A DNA stretch of 64,000 bases from JAJFHI01 sp050633705 (GTDB taxonomy: Bacteria > Pseudomonadota > Alphaproteobacteria > Rhizobiales > Hyphomicrobiaceae). Positions 11,413 through 20,644 of the stretch are shown here, piece by piece; position 1 is the stretch's first letter; the number at the start of each line of letters is the position of its first letter. A program made the translations under genes and the position numbers. Where the stretch lies: NCBI GenBank assembly GCA_050633705.1, contig JBOEGZ010000009.1, positions 31,941 to 95,940 on the forward strand. The letters are read 5' to 3'. The notes beneath the pieces are model-generated. The model saw only the letters and a list, made by a program, of their open reading frames with translations. It searched no databases and was not told the DNA's origin.

Positions 11413-12251
11413 CGCAAACTTCATTGGCAAACGCAGCAGCTAAATTCCGTGTCGGCCTCGTTCAGCTGTGCGCCACGCGCAATCCTGATGAAAACACCTT
11501 GCTCGCCACAAAACTCATTCGCCAAGCTGCCAATGAGGGTGCGCAATACATTCAGACACCAGAAGTCACGACGCTAATGGAAACGGATCCAAAAGCGATG
11601 TTGGCTGTAAGCCAGCCCGAAGAGAGCAACACTTCTCTTGATGCCTTCCGCTCACTCGCAGCCGAATTATCCGTCTGGTTGCATATTGGTTCGATCGGCA
11701 TAAAGGTCTCCGACACCAAGCTCGCAAACCGCTCATTCGTCATCGCGCCAGATGGTAACATTGCCGCGCGCTACGATAAAATACACATGTTTGATGTTAT
11801 TCTACCCAATGAAGAACGCTATGATGAAAGCCGCAACTTCGAACCCGGCGTCAATGCCGTATCCGTCGACCTGCCGTGGGGACGGCTTGGATTAACAATA
11901 TGCTACGACTTGCGTTTTGCTTACCTACATCGCGCCTTGGCACATGCCGGTGCCCAATTTCTTGCCGTGCCAGCAGCTTTCACCCGCACAACCGGTGAAG
12001 CCCATTGGCATACACTGCTCAAGGCCCGCGCAATCGAAACCGGGTGTTTTGTGTTCGCAGCCGGACAGACCGGCGACCACGACTGCGGCCGCCAAACCTT
12101 TGGACACAGCTTAGTCGTATCGCCATGGGGTGAGATTCTAACCGATGGTGGGACAAGCCAAGGCGTGGTTGTTGCCGATATTGATGTTGGCCGAGTGACC
12201 GATGTTCGTCGCCAAATTCCAGCCCTCAATCATGACCGGACTTTTGAATGA
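11409..12251 (+). CDS. carbon-nitrogen hydrolase, Nit1/NitFhit subfamily amidase
   Basis: Nitrilase-superfamily amidase, 280 residues. The Glu-Lys-Cys triad is visible: Glu in IQTPEVTTLME, Lys in RYDKIHMFDV and Cys in LTICYDLRFAY. Eukaryotic Nit1 and bacterial homologues repair deaminated glutathione, a role that fits well beside grxC and with gshB in the same window (inference). FNFE-type termination and RTTGEAHWHTLLKARAIE match the Nit subfamily. It overlaps grxC by 4 bases. No DUF1178 or ubiG gene follows, unlike many relatives; a 397-base spacer leads to the biotin operon instead. Confidence 0.92.
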   Translation: MTQTSLANAAAKFRVGLVQLCATRNPDENTLLATKLIRQAANEGAQYIQTPEVTTLMETDPKAMLAVSQPEESNTSLDAFRSLAAELSVWLHIGSIGIKVSDTKLANRSFVIAPDGNIAARYDKIHMFDVILPNEERYDESRNFEPGVNAVSVDLPWGRLGLTICYDLRFAYLHRALAHAGAQFLAVPAAFTRTTGEAHWHTLLKARAIETGCFVFAAGQTGDHDCGRQTFGHSLVVSPWGEILTDGGTSQGVVVADIDVGRVTDVRRQIPALNHDRTFE

Positions 12252-12648
12252 AGGTTGAGAGCCCTGCGTTGTGTGCAACCAACAGCAATTTGCAATAAAA
12301 CACCGTCCGCATTCTCCACGCCTCGTTCCCGAAGTCCCTCTCACACCCGGTCCCCAATTTGGCGAAAACACGCCGCCACGCCTTCAGTCATGGGCACAAT
12401 CGGCAAAGGTGGCGGCAAAATCGCCATCTGAACGTTAAGGCTCCAGCCAAATAATGTCGGTCATCACGCCGCAGCCTGTCTCTAACCTGTAACCAGCCCT
12501 TGCAGCCAAGCCCGCCTCGGTGCAAACACTCCTGCAAGCCCGTGTCAGGCACCGGTCCGACACGGAAATTTGACATTGCATGCGAAGCCCGCACTTCTTA
12601 TTGGTAAGACCACAGACGATTGCCAGCCGCATGACAGGAGAACCGCCC
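12252..12648 (+). other. bio operon upstream region
   Basis: 397 bases with no gene-like frame. It contains a hairpin at 12540-12565 and, just after it, TTGACA at 12570-12575, a perfect -35 whose -10 partner is poor (ACTTCT at 17 bases). No BioR-type palindrome (TTATNTATAA) and no recognised riboswitch signature was found. AGGAGA at 12635-12640 lies 8 bases before the bioB ATG and fixes that start. Confidence 0.6.
12540..12565. promoter_or_regulatory. inverted repeat upstream of bioB
   Basis: Perfect 7-bp arms CCGTGTC / GACACGG separated by 12 bases that themselves include the palindrome ACCGGT. It sits directly upstream of a TTGACA hexamer and 84 bases before bioB. It could be an operator for a biotin regulator or an RNA hairpin; there is no T-run, so it is not a simple terminator. 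Confidence 0.4.
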
Positions 12649-13716
12649 ATGCTGTCGCCTGCCAAAGAGCGAGATAATAACCCAACGACACCGTCTCAAT
12701 CTGTTTCAACGTCTAATTCCAGCGGCGATGGATTGCGCCACGATTGGACGCTGAGCGATGCCAAGAGCCTTTACGATCAACCGTTTAATGAGCTGCTGTT
12801 TCAGGCTGCAACCGTGCACCGCCAGCACTTCGATCCAAACAAGGTTCAAAAAAGCAAACTTCTAAGCATCAAGACCGGCGGCTGCGCAGAAGACTGCGCC
12901 TACTGCAGTCAATCCTCGCGCTACAACACCGGCCTTAAAGCTTCGAAAATGATGGAAGTTGAACGTGTCATCGGCGAAGCTCGAAAAGCACGCGACAATG
13001 GTGCTGATCGATACTGCATGGGCGCGGCCTGGACACGCCCCAAAGATCGCGACATGGACTCCGTGATCGCCATGGTCAAAGGCGTCAAAGCACTGGGCAT
13101 GGAAACATGCATGACACTGGGAATGCTATCTGAGGATGATGTCGCAAAGCTCAAAGACGCGGGCCTCGACTATTACAATCACAACATCGATACATCCTCG
13201 CGATACTACAAAGAAATCATTACAACACGCAGTTTCGAAGAACGTATCGAAACGTTAGAGCGTGTGCGTGGTGCAGGAATCAACGTCTGCTCCGGTGGAA
13301 TTATTGGCATGGGCGAAACGCAAGATGATCGCGTCGACATGCTTGTTACGTTGGCCAACCTGCCTGAACATCCAGGTAGCGTTCCAATTAACATGTTGAT
13401 CCCGATTGAAGGCACGCCATTGGGCAAAGTCGAAAAACTCGACAGTATCTCTTTTGTCCGCACCATCGCCACGGCGCGCATCATGATGCCAAAATCGTTT
13501 GTACGTTTGTCAGCCGGCCGCACCGAAATGTCCGATGAAATGCAGGCCATGTGTTTCTTTGCCGGTGCCAATTCAATCTTTGTTGGTGACACGCTTTTGA
13601 CAGCTGACAATCCGGAAGAAGACGCCGATGCAGTATTATTCGACCGCTTAGGCCTAGAGCCGTTGGTTAGCGTAAAAACAGACGATGCCACGTCTGATGG
13701 TCATGATGAGCACTAG
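12649..13716 (+). CDS. bioB: biotin synthase
   Basis: Radical-SAM enzyme that inserts sulfur into dethiobiotin. The [4Fe-4S] motif is CAEDCAYC, followed by YCMGAAWTRPKDRDM and the family blocks LDYYNHNIDTS, CSGGIIGMGE and NMLIPIEGTPL. The start at ATG 12649 is set by AGGAGA 8 bases upstream; in-frame starts at 12580 and 12631 are less likely. The N-terminal ~40 residues (Ser/Thr/Asn-rich) and a C-terminal tail after LEPLV are non-conserved. First gene of a co-directional bioB-F-D-A-Z cluster; the gap to bioF is 30 bases. Confidence 0.98.
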   Translation: MLSPAKERDNNPTTPSQSVSTSNSSGDGLRHDWTLSDAKSLYDQPFNELLFQAATVHRQHFDPNKVQKSKLLSIKTGGCAEDCAYCSQSSRYNTGLKASKMMEVERVIGEARKARDNGADRYCMGAAWTRPKDRDMDSVIAMVKGVKALGMETCMTLGMLSEDDVAKLKDAGLDYYNHNIDTSSRYYKEIITTRSFEERIETLERVRGAGINVCSGGIIGMGETQDDRVDMLVTLANLPEHPGSVPINMLIPIEGTPLGKVEKLDSISFVRTIATARIMMPKSFVRLSAGRTEMSDEMQAMCFFAGANSIFVGDTLLTADNPEEDADAVLFDRLGLEPLVSVKTDDATSDGHDEH

Positions 13717-13746
13717 CCCACGAGTTGAGAGTGTAGTCAACGTCTG

Positions 13747-14931
13747 ATGAGCAACCATGACAAGGACGAGAAAGACAACAACGTCCAGCATACTTTCGGA
13801 GCTGGTGCGCATGCCCGTGCCTTGCAAGCGCTAGAGCGGCGAAACCGATTAAGATCTTTGGCCCCACGTCACGGCATCGACTTTGCTTCAAACGATTATC
13901 TTGGCCTTGCCAATTCGCCTGAGCTCATCGCTGCAGCCCAACATGCATTATCGCGCGGTGTCGCTGTCGGTTCGGGCGGCTCGAGATTGTTGCGGGGAAA
14001 CACTCGTGAACACGAAGCCCTTGAAGAAGAAGCCGCGCGCTTTTTTGGTAGCGAAGCTGCGCTCTATTTTAGCAGCGGGTTTGCAGCAAACAGCACGCTT
14101 CTAGCAACGTTGCCCCAACGCGGTGATCTTATCATCTACGATGCCCTTATTCACGCCAGTGCCCGCGATGGCATCGCCGCCAGCCGCGCGCAATCCGTTG
14201 AGGTACCACATAACGACGTAAGTGCCATCGAACACGCCATCAAAAAATGGCAGTCAGCCAACGCGACAGGTTGTATCTGGATCGCAATTGAAACAATTTA
14301 CTCGATGGACGGCGATCAGGCGCCGCTAGACGAATTGGTGTCCCTAGCAGACCGCTACAATGCCATGCTGCTCTTGGATGAGGCGCACGCTACCGGTATT
14401 TATGGTCCCGATGGACGCGGGCTTGGAGCCCATCTCGAGGGGCGCGAAAATATCGTTTTTTTGCACACGTGCGGAAAAGCACTTGGTGCCATGGGTGCGC
14501 TCGTCACTGGTCCGAAAGTTCTCTTAGACTTTATGATCAACCGCTCACGCCCATTCATTTACGCCACCGCCCCATCACCATTGATGGCCGCCATTGTCCG
14601 CGCCTCTTTAATGCTGACAAAAATGGATCAAGGCCGCCGCGAAAAGCTTCACGAACTTATTGTGCATACCGCCAAGCAACTCACAACGCTCAATGACATA
14701 AAAATAACGCATAGCCCGATACAACCCATCATTGTTGGTACCGATGCCCGTGCGCTGAAGCTTGCTCAATCTTTACAGCAAAAAGGTTTTGATGTGCGTG
14801 CCGTACGTCCACCCACAGTTCCAGAAGGCACAGCACGCTTGCGCCTCACACTAACGCTCAACGCAACAACCGGCGACGTCGATCGTCTCATCGCAAACCT
14901 TAAAGATAAGCTGGTGGAGACTGCGGCATGA
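13747..14931 (+). CDS. bioF: 8-amino-7-oxononanoate synthase
   Basis: PLP enzyme condensing pimeloyl-ACP (or -CoA) with alanine. The PLP-lysine lies in HTCGKALGAMGA; LLLDEAHATGIYGPDGRG carries the conserved Asp and His. FASNDYLGLANSPELI near the N-terminus and GSGGSRLLRGNT are typical of BioF rather than of the related KBL or ALAS. 394 residues. Its stop overlaps the bioD start by ATGA, so the two are coupled. Confidence 0.96.
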   Translation: MSNHDKDEKDNNVQHTFGAGAHARALQALERRNRLRSLAPRHGIDFASNDYLGLANSPELIAAAQHALSRGVAVGSGGSRLLRGNTREHEALEEEAARFFGSEAALYFSSGFAANSTLLATLPQRGDLIIYDALIHASARDGIAASRAQSVEVPHNDVSAIEHAIKKWQSANATGCIWIAIETIYSMDGDQAPLDELVSLADRYNAMLLLDEAHATGIYGPDGRGLGAHLEGRENIVFLHTCGKALGAMGALVTGPKVLLDFMINRSRPFIYATAPSPLMAAIVRASLMLTKMDQGRREKLHELIVHTAKQLTTLNDIKITHSPIQPIIVGTDARALKLAQSLQQKGFDVRAVRPPTVPEGTARLRLTLTLNATTGDVDRLIANLKDKLVETAA

Positions 14932-15599
14932 ACAATTCTGCTGTCACCAAAAATGCTGTTGTTATTGCTGGAACGGATACCGACGTCGGAAAAACGGTTT
15001 TCGCAGCAGCGCTCACAGCTGCAAGTGAGGGTTCTTATTGGAAGCCTGTGCAAGCTGGTATAGGCCAAACAGATTCAGAAACTGTCTCAACTCTCGCAGG
15101 CCTTCCTCCAAGCCGAATTCTTCCCGAAGCTTATCGTCTTATAACGCCATGCTCACCGCATCGCGCCGCCGAGATCGACCAGGTCAAAATAGATACCGCA
15201 AAACTGAACCCACCAGTTTCGTTTTCTTCAAATCACCTCGTCATTGAATTGGCAGGTGGGTTGATGGTTCCAATGACCCAGGACGCACTGCAGATTGAAT
15301 TGCTCGCGCGTTGGAAAATTCCTGTCGTTTTGTGTGCCCGCACGACCTTGGGAACGATCAATCATACGCTTTTGTCTGTGTTTGCTTTGCAAGCGTGCAA
15401 TGTTCCGTTGGTCGGTGTGGCGTTTATTGGCGACTGCGACCCTGGCGCTGAAGAGGCCATTGTTTCGTTTGGCGAAACCACACACCTTGGACGCCTGCCC
15501 GTGTGTACACCACTGAATGCCACCACGCTTAGACAAGCCTTCGATGCAAATTTTGACGTCGCACAAATTTTCGCCCCGCCTCAAGGAGCGCTAGCATGA
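14928..15599 (+). CDS. bioD: ATP-dependent dethiobiotin synthetase
   Basis: Forms the ureido ring of dethiobiotin from DAPA, CO2 and ATP. P-loop GTDTDVGKTVFAAAL, substrate loop YWKPVQAG, and the ELAGGLMVPM block (family ExxGG) are all present. 223 residues. Overlaps bioF and bioA by 4 bases on each side (ATGA), giving a tightly coupled translation unit. Confidence 0.96.
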   Translation: MNNSAVTKNAVVIAGTDTDVGKTVFAAALTAASEGSYWKPVQAGIGQTDSETVSTLAGLPPSRILPEAYRLITPCSPHRAAEIDQVKIDTAKLNPPVSFSSNHLVIELAGGLMVPMTQDALQIELLARWKIPVVLCARTTLGTINHTLLSVFALQACNVPLVGVAFIGDCDPGAEEAIVSFGETTHLGRLPVCTPLNATTLRQAFDANFDVAQIFAPPQGALA

Positions 15600-16873
15600 C
15601 CTCGGGCGAGAACAATTCAGCCGTCTGGCACCCCTTTACCCAACATGCGACCGCCAAGCCACCGCTAAATATTTCGCGGAGCGAAGGCGCTTGGCTTGAG
15701 ACAAAAGAAGGTCAACGCATTTACGATGCAATCAGCTCCTGGTGGGTCGTCACACATGGGCACCGTCACCCTAAAATCGTTGAAGCCGTCAAAGCCCAAA
15801 CAGAAAAACTAGACCAAGTCATTTTCGCAGGCTTCACACATGAACCTGGTGAGCAGTTGGCGCACCGGCTTGTTACAATCGCTCCTAAAGGACTTTCTCG
15901 CGCTTTCTTTGCCGACAGTGGTTCAACAGCCGTTGAAGTTGCGGTGAAGATGGCCTTGGGCTTCTGGCACAATCTTGGGCAAACGCGCCCAAAGCTTGTT
16001 GCCTTTGAACATGCCTATCACGGCGATACGGTTGCAGCGATGTCGGCCGGCGCGCGCGGCGTCTTTAACACCCCGTATGAACCCTTGTTGTTCGACGTTG
16101 AGCGTATTCCATTTCCCGCAGCCGGCCACGAGCAAGCAACCATTGACGCCCTCGAAAACATTTGCCGCCAGGGTGGCGTCGCTGGGCTCATCATCGAACC
16201 TTTGGTTCTCGGTGCTGGTGGAATGTTAATGTACCCCGCCAGTGTCATCACGGAAATGAAGCGCGTACTTGACGCCTATGATGTGTTGTTGATCGCTGAT
16301 GAAGTCATGACTGGCTGGGGTCGCACCGGCACGATGTTTGCGATTGAACAAGCAAATATTTCGCCTGACATCTTGTGTTCGGCAAAAGGTATAACTGGTG
16401 GAATAATACCTCTCGCCGTTACGCTTGCCAGCGATCGCATCTTTGATGCACACTATTCAACCGACCGAAAGAAGACCTTTTTTCATTCAAGTTCATACAC
16501 AGCCAATCCCATTTGCTGCGCTGCTGCCAATGCAAACCTCGACATTTGGGATAACGAACCCGTCCTCAATCGGATCTCAAACCTAAGTGCGCAACAAAGT
16601 GATCATCTGTCACGATTGGCGCAAAACCCGATGGTCGAAAACGCACGCCAATGCGCCACGCTCACCGCCGTTGATATCGTTACAGGGAATTCTGGTTACA
16701 TGTCAGAAATCGGGCCAAAAATCATGGCGTTTGCAATCTCTAACGGTGTGCTCATTCGCCCGCTTGGCAACACTCTTTACCTGATGCCTCCATACTGTAC
16801 GACGACCAGAGAATTAAAACGGGTCTATGAAGTAATCGATGAGGCGCTCGAAATGATCGGGAACGAATGCTAA
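15596..16873 (+). CDS. bioA: adenosylmethionine-8-amino-7-oxononanoate aminotransferase
   Basis: Class III PLP aminotransferase that uses SAM as amino donor to make DAPA. WHPFTQHATAKPPL at the N-terminus and SSWWVVTHGHRHPKI are diagnostic of BioA. IADEVMTGWGRTG holds the PLP Asp region and SAKGITGG the Schiff-base Lys. 425 residues. The stop codon at 16871-16873 overlaps the start region of bioZ. Confidence 0.97.
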   Translation: MTSGENNSAVWHPFTQHATAKPPLNISRSEGAWLETKEGQRIYDAISSWWVVTHGHRHPKIVEAVKAQTEKLDQVIFAGFTHEPGEQLAHRLVTIAPKGLSRAFFADSGSTAVEVAVKMALGFWHNLGQTRPKLVAFEHAYHGDTVAAMSAGARGVFNTPYEPLLFDVERIPFPAAGHEQATIDALENICRQGGVAGLIIEPLVLGAGGMLMYPASVITEMKRVLDAYDVLLIADEVMTGWGRTGTMFAIEQANISPDILCSAKGITGGIIPLAVTLASDRIFDAHYSTDRKKTFFHSSSYTANPICCAAANANLDIWDNEPVLNRISNLSAQQSDHLSRLAQNPMVENARQCATLTAVDIVTGNSGYMSEIGPKIMAFAISNGVLIRPLGNTLYLMPPYCTTTRELKRVYEVIDEALEMIGNEC

Positions 16874-17856
16874 TGCGCGCTGGCACAGAATTTAACGGCT
16901 TTGGCTTTGCCGCCCCAGACCGCGTTGTCACAAATCGTGAAATCGAAGCCCAACTTAATCTCGAGTCCGGCTGGATTGAACGGCGCACAGGGATCTGCGA
17001 ACGCCGATGGGCATCAGAGGGAGAAAAACTGACTGACCTTGCCACCCGCGCAGGGAAAATGGCGCTCGACAATTCCAGCATCGCTAAGGCTGACATCGCT
17101 CTGACGTTGCTTGCAACCAGCACACCTGATCATTTGCTGCCGCCATCGGCGCCACTTCTTGCTGAAAAACTTGGTTTGGGGAATACCGGCGCCATCGATA
17201 TGGCTGGGGCGTGTGCAGGATTTCTCTATGCGCTGACCCTTGCAGATAGCTTCGCACGTGTGCATTCCAAATCAGTTTTGATCGTTGCAGCCAACATATT
17301 ATCTCGGCGCATCAATCCCAAAGAATATGCCAGTGCAGTTTTATTCGCAGACGCAGCCGGCGCCGTGATCGTATCACCGACAGAGCGCAACAATGCTGGA
17401 CTGGTTGGTTCCTCGCTCGCAAGTGAAGGCTCCGCCTATGAGCTTATCCAGATCCCCAGCGGTGGAAGTGCTGAGCCTTTTTCACCGGACCTTGCGCTGG
17501 AAGACACCCGCATGACCATGCGCGATGGCAGAACCGTCTTCATCAAAGCCATTGACATGATGAGCCAGTCCGCCCTGAGCGCCATTGCGCAGGCAAACCT
17601 GACCGCTTCTGACATCGACCATTTCGTCCCCCACCAAGCCAACTCGCGCATCATCAATGCGATTGCCAACAAACTTGAAATCCCAGATGACGTCGTGTGG
17701 TCGACCGTTGGTGAATTCGGAAATTCTTCAGCTGCAACAATTCCGTTTACCTTGGCACGCGTGGCCCCGTCACGGGGATTGAAGCCAAACCAGAAGATTT
17801 TGATGTCAGCCGCCGGCGCAGGCCTTGTTGGAGGGAGCTTGGTGTGGATCACTTAA
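16867..17856 (+). CDS. bioZ: BioZ-type beta-ketoacyl-ACP synthase III
   Basis: KAS III (FabH-like) fold with the Cys-His-Asn triad: Cys116 in MAGACAGFLYAL, His256 in FVPHQANSR and Asn286 in GEFGNSSAATIP. As the last gene of a bioBFDA cluster it matches BioZ, which in alphaproteobacteria condenses glutaryl-CoA with malonyl-ACP to start the pimeloyl chain and so replaces the BioC-BioH route (established for Agrobacterium/Brucella-type operons). Two starts are possible: ATG 16867 or ATG 16873, the latter overlapping the bioA stop as TAATG; GGGAACG lies upstream. A plain fabH role is the alternative, but the operon position argues for BioZ. Confidence 0.83.
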   Translation: MLMRAGTEFNGFGFAAPDRVVTNREIEAQLNLESGWIERRTGICERRWASEGEKLTDLATRAGKMALDNSSIAKADIALTLLATSTPDHLLPPSAPLLAEKLGLGNTGAIDMAGACAGFLYALTLADSFARVHSKSVLIVAANILSRRINPKEYASAVLFADAAGAVIVSPTERNNAGLVGSSLASEGSAYELIQIPSGGSAEPFSPDLALEDTRMTMRDGRTVFIKAIDMMSQSALSAIAQANLTASDIDHFVPHQANSRIINAIANKLEIPDDVVWSTVGEFGNSSAATIPFTLARVAPSRGLKPNQKILMSAAGAGLVGGSLVWIT

Positions 17857-18090
17857 GGAATGGAATGCAAACGAACCACCGCATGCATCACATAGAAATT
17901 AACTTTTAAACCTGAGGACACCGAGTTCAATGGCTCAGTTTGGCACTGCTTGCACGCGCCGGTTCACAATATCGCCGAATGCGATTTGACAAAACAGTCC
18001 GCCCTCTGGTCTCGTGCAGAAAATCAACTGTTGTCATAGAATTTGCAGAAGCTCATAACCCCAATTTTCGTGAATAGGAGACCTCCGCAC

Positions 18091-19821
18091 ATGGTGCGAC
18101 TTGCCAGACCATTGAGCGAAATATCTGACGACTACGACGTTGTCATTGTTGGCTCCGGCTATGGCGGTGGCGTTTCGGCTTCGCGTTTGTCGCGGGCAGG
18201 TAAAAAGGTCGCCGTTCTCGAACGTGGTCGCGAGTTTTTAACCGGAGAGTTTCCAGGCCGCTTTCCAGACCTCAAAAACGAGATGCAGATTACCGGCAAG
18301 CTTTTGCGTTCCGGGTCGCGGGCGGCATTGTTTGATGTGCGCGTTGGTGACGATATGCACGTCCTCGTTGGCTGCGGTGTTGGAGGCGGCTCACTTGTGA
18401 ATGCCGGGGTTGCCTTAACGCCAGACGAACGCGTTTTTGCAGATGAAGCTTGGCCTGGCCAACTTCGCCAAGACGGTCTGCTTGGCGAAGGGTTCACGCG
18501 TGCAGAGAAATGGCTCCGCCCAAACATTCATTCTCGCGCCGAGGAGATGACAAAATATAAAACGTTGGCCAAAGCTGCCAAACAGGTCGGCGAAAAAATG
18601 ACACCTCCGCGTGTTGTCGTCAGTTTCGATGACAGTGTCAGCTCAGGCGGTGTGGCACAACCTGGCTGCACATTGTGTGGCGACTGCTGCGGCGGCTGCA
18701 ATGTTGGAGCTAAAAATACTGTCGCTCTCACCTACCTCCCCGACGCTATTGCCCACGGTGGCGAAGTTTTCAGCCATGCAACCGTGCGCACAATCTCAAA
18801 AACGCCTGACGGACGCTGGCAAGTCGATATCGTCGAAACAGGAGAAGACCCCGATATCGAATCCAACACGCATCGTGTGGTCGCTACCACTGTTATTCTC
18901 GCAGCGGGTACGTTAGGTTCAACGGAAATTCTTTTACGCTCTAAGGAAAACGGCCTGGCACTGTCAGATCGCTTGGGTAAACGTTTTTCAGCGAACGGTG
19001 ACATTATCGCGTTTGGCTATGGCGTTCGTGATGACGTCAATGCCGTCGGGCTCGGACATCCGAAAAAAATCGACGAGTTTGATGTTGGTGCTTCCGTTTC
19101 AGGTCAGGTCGAGGTTCGTGATCCAGACAGCCTTGATAACGAGATGAATATTCAAGAGGGCGTAATGCCTTCTGCGTTGGCACCGATCTTACCCGTCATG
19201 TTTGTACCCAATGGGCGCATTCTTGGTGCTTTAAAAAGCCTCATCAATGGTGTCTACAAAGGACCGTTCGCAAAACTGCAGACATTCTTCGCCGTATCGC
19301 ATGATAGCGCCAGCGGCGAGTTTTCGCTAGAAAAAGACCGGCTGTCGCTGTCCTGGCCAAATGCTAAGGACGAACCGGTATACGCGCGTATGGATGCAAA
19401 ACTCAAAGAACTCGTCGAAACAGCTGGTGGCAGTTACGTTAAAAACCCACTTGCTGGAACCATGATGGGCCACCAACCCGCGACGGCTCATCCGTTGGGC
19501 GGTTGTGCCATGGGAACGACTTGCAACGATGGTGTCGTCAATCATAAGAGCCAGGTCTTTGATACATCGAAAAAGGAGGCCTCAACTGAGGTCCACGAAG
19601 GATTGTACGTCATCGACGGATCAATCGTACCGCGCTCCCTCGGGGTCAATCCACTGTTTACCATTACGGCTTTGTCAGAACGCGCCATGATCCACTTTGC
19701 GCGCGACAACGGCTTGACATTCTCGGCAAATCCGCATGAAGGCCCAGCATTAACTGACGTTTCAGCGCCAGGCGCGGTTCATGGGAATGCGAGTACGCCT
19801 GATAGCTTAACGCCTGCGTGA
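18091..19821 (+). CDS. GMC-family FAD oxidoreductase (cholesterol-oxidase-like branch)
   Basis: FAD-dependent alcohol or sterol-type oxidoreductase. FAD-binding motif DVVIVGSGYGGGVSASRLS near residue 12, then VLERGREF. The cysteine cluster CTLCGDCCGGCNVGAKNT is characteristic of this branch, where relatives have CGxCxxGCPxGAKN. C-terminal HPLGGCAMG and VIDGSIVPRSLGVNPLFTI contain the GMC catalytic region. The ATG at 18091 is set by AGGAGA at 18076-18081; the frame extends to a TTG at 18043 but that has no support. 576 residues, no signal peptide. Stand-alone between the bio operon and the tungstate transporter; substrate unknown. Confidence 0.88.
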   Translation: MVRLARPLSEISDDYDVVIVGSGYGGGVSASRLSRAGKKVAVLERGREFLTGEFPGRFPDLKNEMQITGKLLRSGSRAALFDVRVGDDMHVLVGCGVGGGSLVNAGVALTPDERVFADEAWPGQLRQDGLLGEGFTRAEKWLRPNIHSRAEEMTKYKTLAKAAKQVGEKMTPPRVVVSFDDSVSSGGVAQPGCTLCGDCCGGCNVGAKNTVALTYLPDAIAHGGEVFSHATVRTISKTPDGRWQVDIVETGEDPDIESNTHRVVATTVILAAGTLGSTEILLRSKENGLALSDRLGKRFSANGDIIAFGYGVRDDVNAVGLGHPKKIDEFDVGASVSGQVEVRDPDSLDNEMNIQEGVMPSALAPILPVMFVPNGRILGALKSLINGVYKGPFAKLQTFFAVSHDSASGEFSLEKDRLSLSWPNAKDEPVYARMDAKLKELVETAGGSYVKNPLAGTMMGHQPATAHPLGGCAMGTTCNDGVVNHKSQVFDTSKKEASTEVHEGLYVIDGSIVPRSLGVNPLFTITALSERAMIHFARDNGLTFSANPHEGPALTDVSAPGAVHGNASTPDSLTPA

Positions 19822-19936
19822 CGGTGATAACGCTAAAAACTATTTGATTTATGGCCACGACCAAAGCCCTGGCTCACAACCCAACATCAAGGTAGATTGG
19901 CCGTAATTTATTGTCTTGATCCGCGACTGAAAGCCT

Positions 19937-20644
19937 ATGAACGATACAACATCCGTTTTCTTTCTAGCATTCCAGCTCGTGGTATCGCTTGATGCAACAC
20001 TTTACGCCATCATTGCCTTATCGCTCGTTGTCTCGTTATCGGCGGTGTTTTTTGGCGCATTGTTCGGCATCCCGTTTGGCGCAGCGCTCAGTACGCTCAA
20101 GTTTCCTGGTCGCGGCACACTGATCGCGCTCGTCAACGCATTCATGGGCCTGCCCCCAGTCGTTGTTGGACTGCTGGTCTACATGATGTTGTCACGCTCT
20201 GGTCCATTTGGCGTGCTGGGCCTACTCTACACACCGACAGCTATGATCATCGCGCAATCAATTCTCGTCATGCCCCTGATTGCAGCACTGTCTCGTCAAT
20301 TGCTCTCAGATCTCAATGCCGAATACGACGAGTTGTTTCGCTCGCTCCGCCTGACGAAGCGAAAACGAATTATGGCTCTTATTTGGGATGGACGTTATGG
20401 CCTGCTCACAGCGACACTTGCTGGCTTCGGTCGTGCCATCGCTGAAGTTGGCGCCGTAATGATTGTCGGTGGAAACATTGAGCATGTCACGCGTGTTATG
20501 ACAACGACGATTGCACTTGAAACGTCGAAAGGAAATCTCGCTCTGGCTCTCGCGCTCGGACTGGTCCTGATTACGATTTCAATTCTTGTAAATGTCGCCT
20601 TACTCTCCCTCAACCGTACAGCAAGGCGGTCGGCCTATGCTTAA
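19937..20644 (+). CDS. tupB: tungstate ABC transporter permease TupB
   Basis: Inner-membrane permease of a TupABC tungstate importer, 235 residues with about five hydrophobic segments. FMGLPPVVVGLLVYMMLSRS and AEYDELFRSLRLTKRKRI (EAA-like loop for the ATPase), then GRAIAEVGAVMIVGGNI, match TupB. Related to molybdate and sulfate permeases, but the adjacent binding protein is TupA-like. The next gene starts inside its last 8 bases. Confidence 0.9.
   Translation: MNDTTSVFFLAFQLVVSLDATLYAIIALSLVVSLSAVFFGALFGIPFGAALSTLKFPGRGTLIALVNAFMGLPPVVVGLLVYMMLSRSGPFGVLGLLYTPTAMIIAQSILVMPLIAALSRQLLSDLNAEYDELFRSLRLTKRKRIMALIWDGRYGLLTATLAGFGRAIAEVGAVMIVGGNIEHVTRVMTTTIALETSKGNLALALALGLVLITISILVNVALLSLNRTARRSAYA

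Noticed and set aside
12252..12648. BioR operator, cobalamin, SAM or TPP riboswitch upstream of bioB
   Set aside because: None of the consensus boxes could be found; only the short dyad at 12540-12565 stands out.
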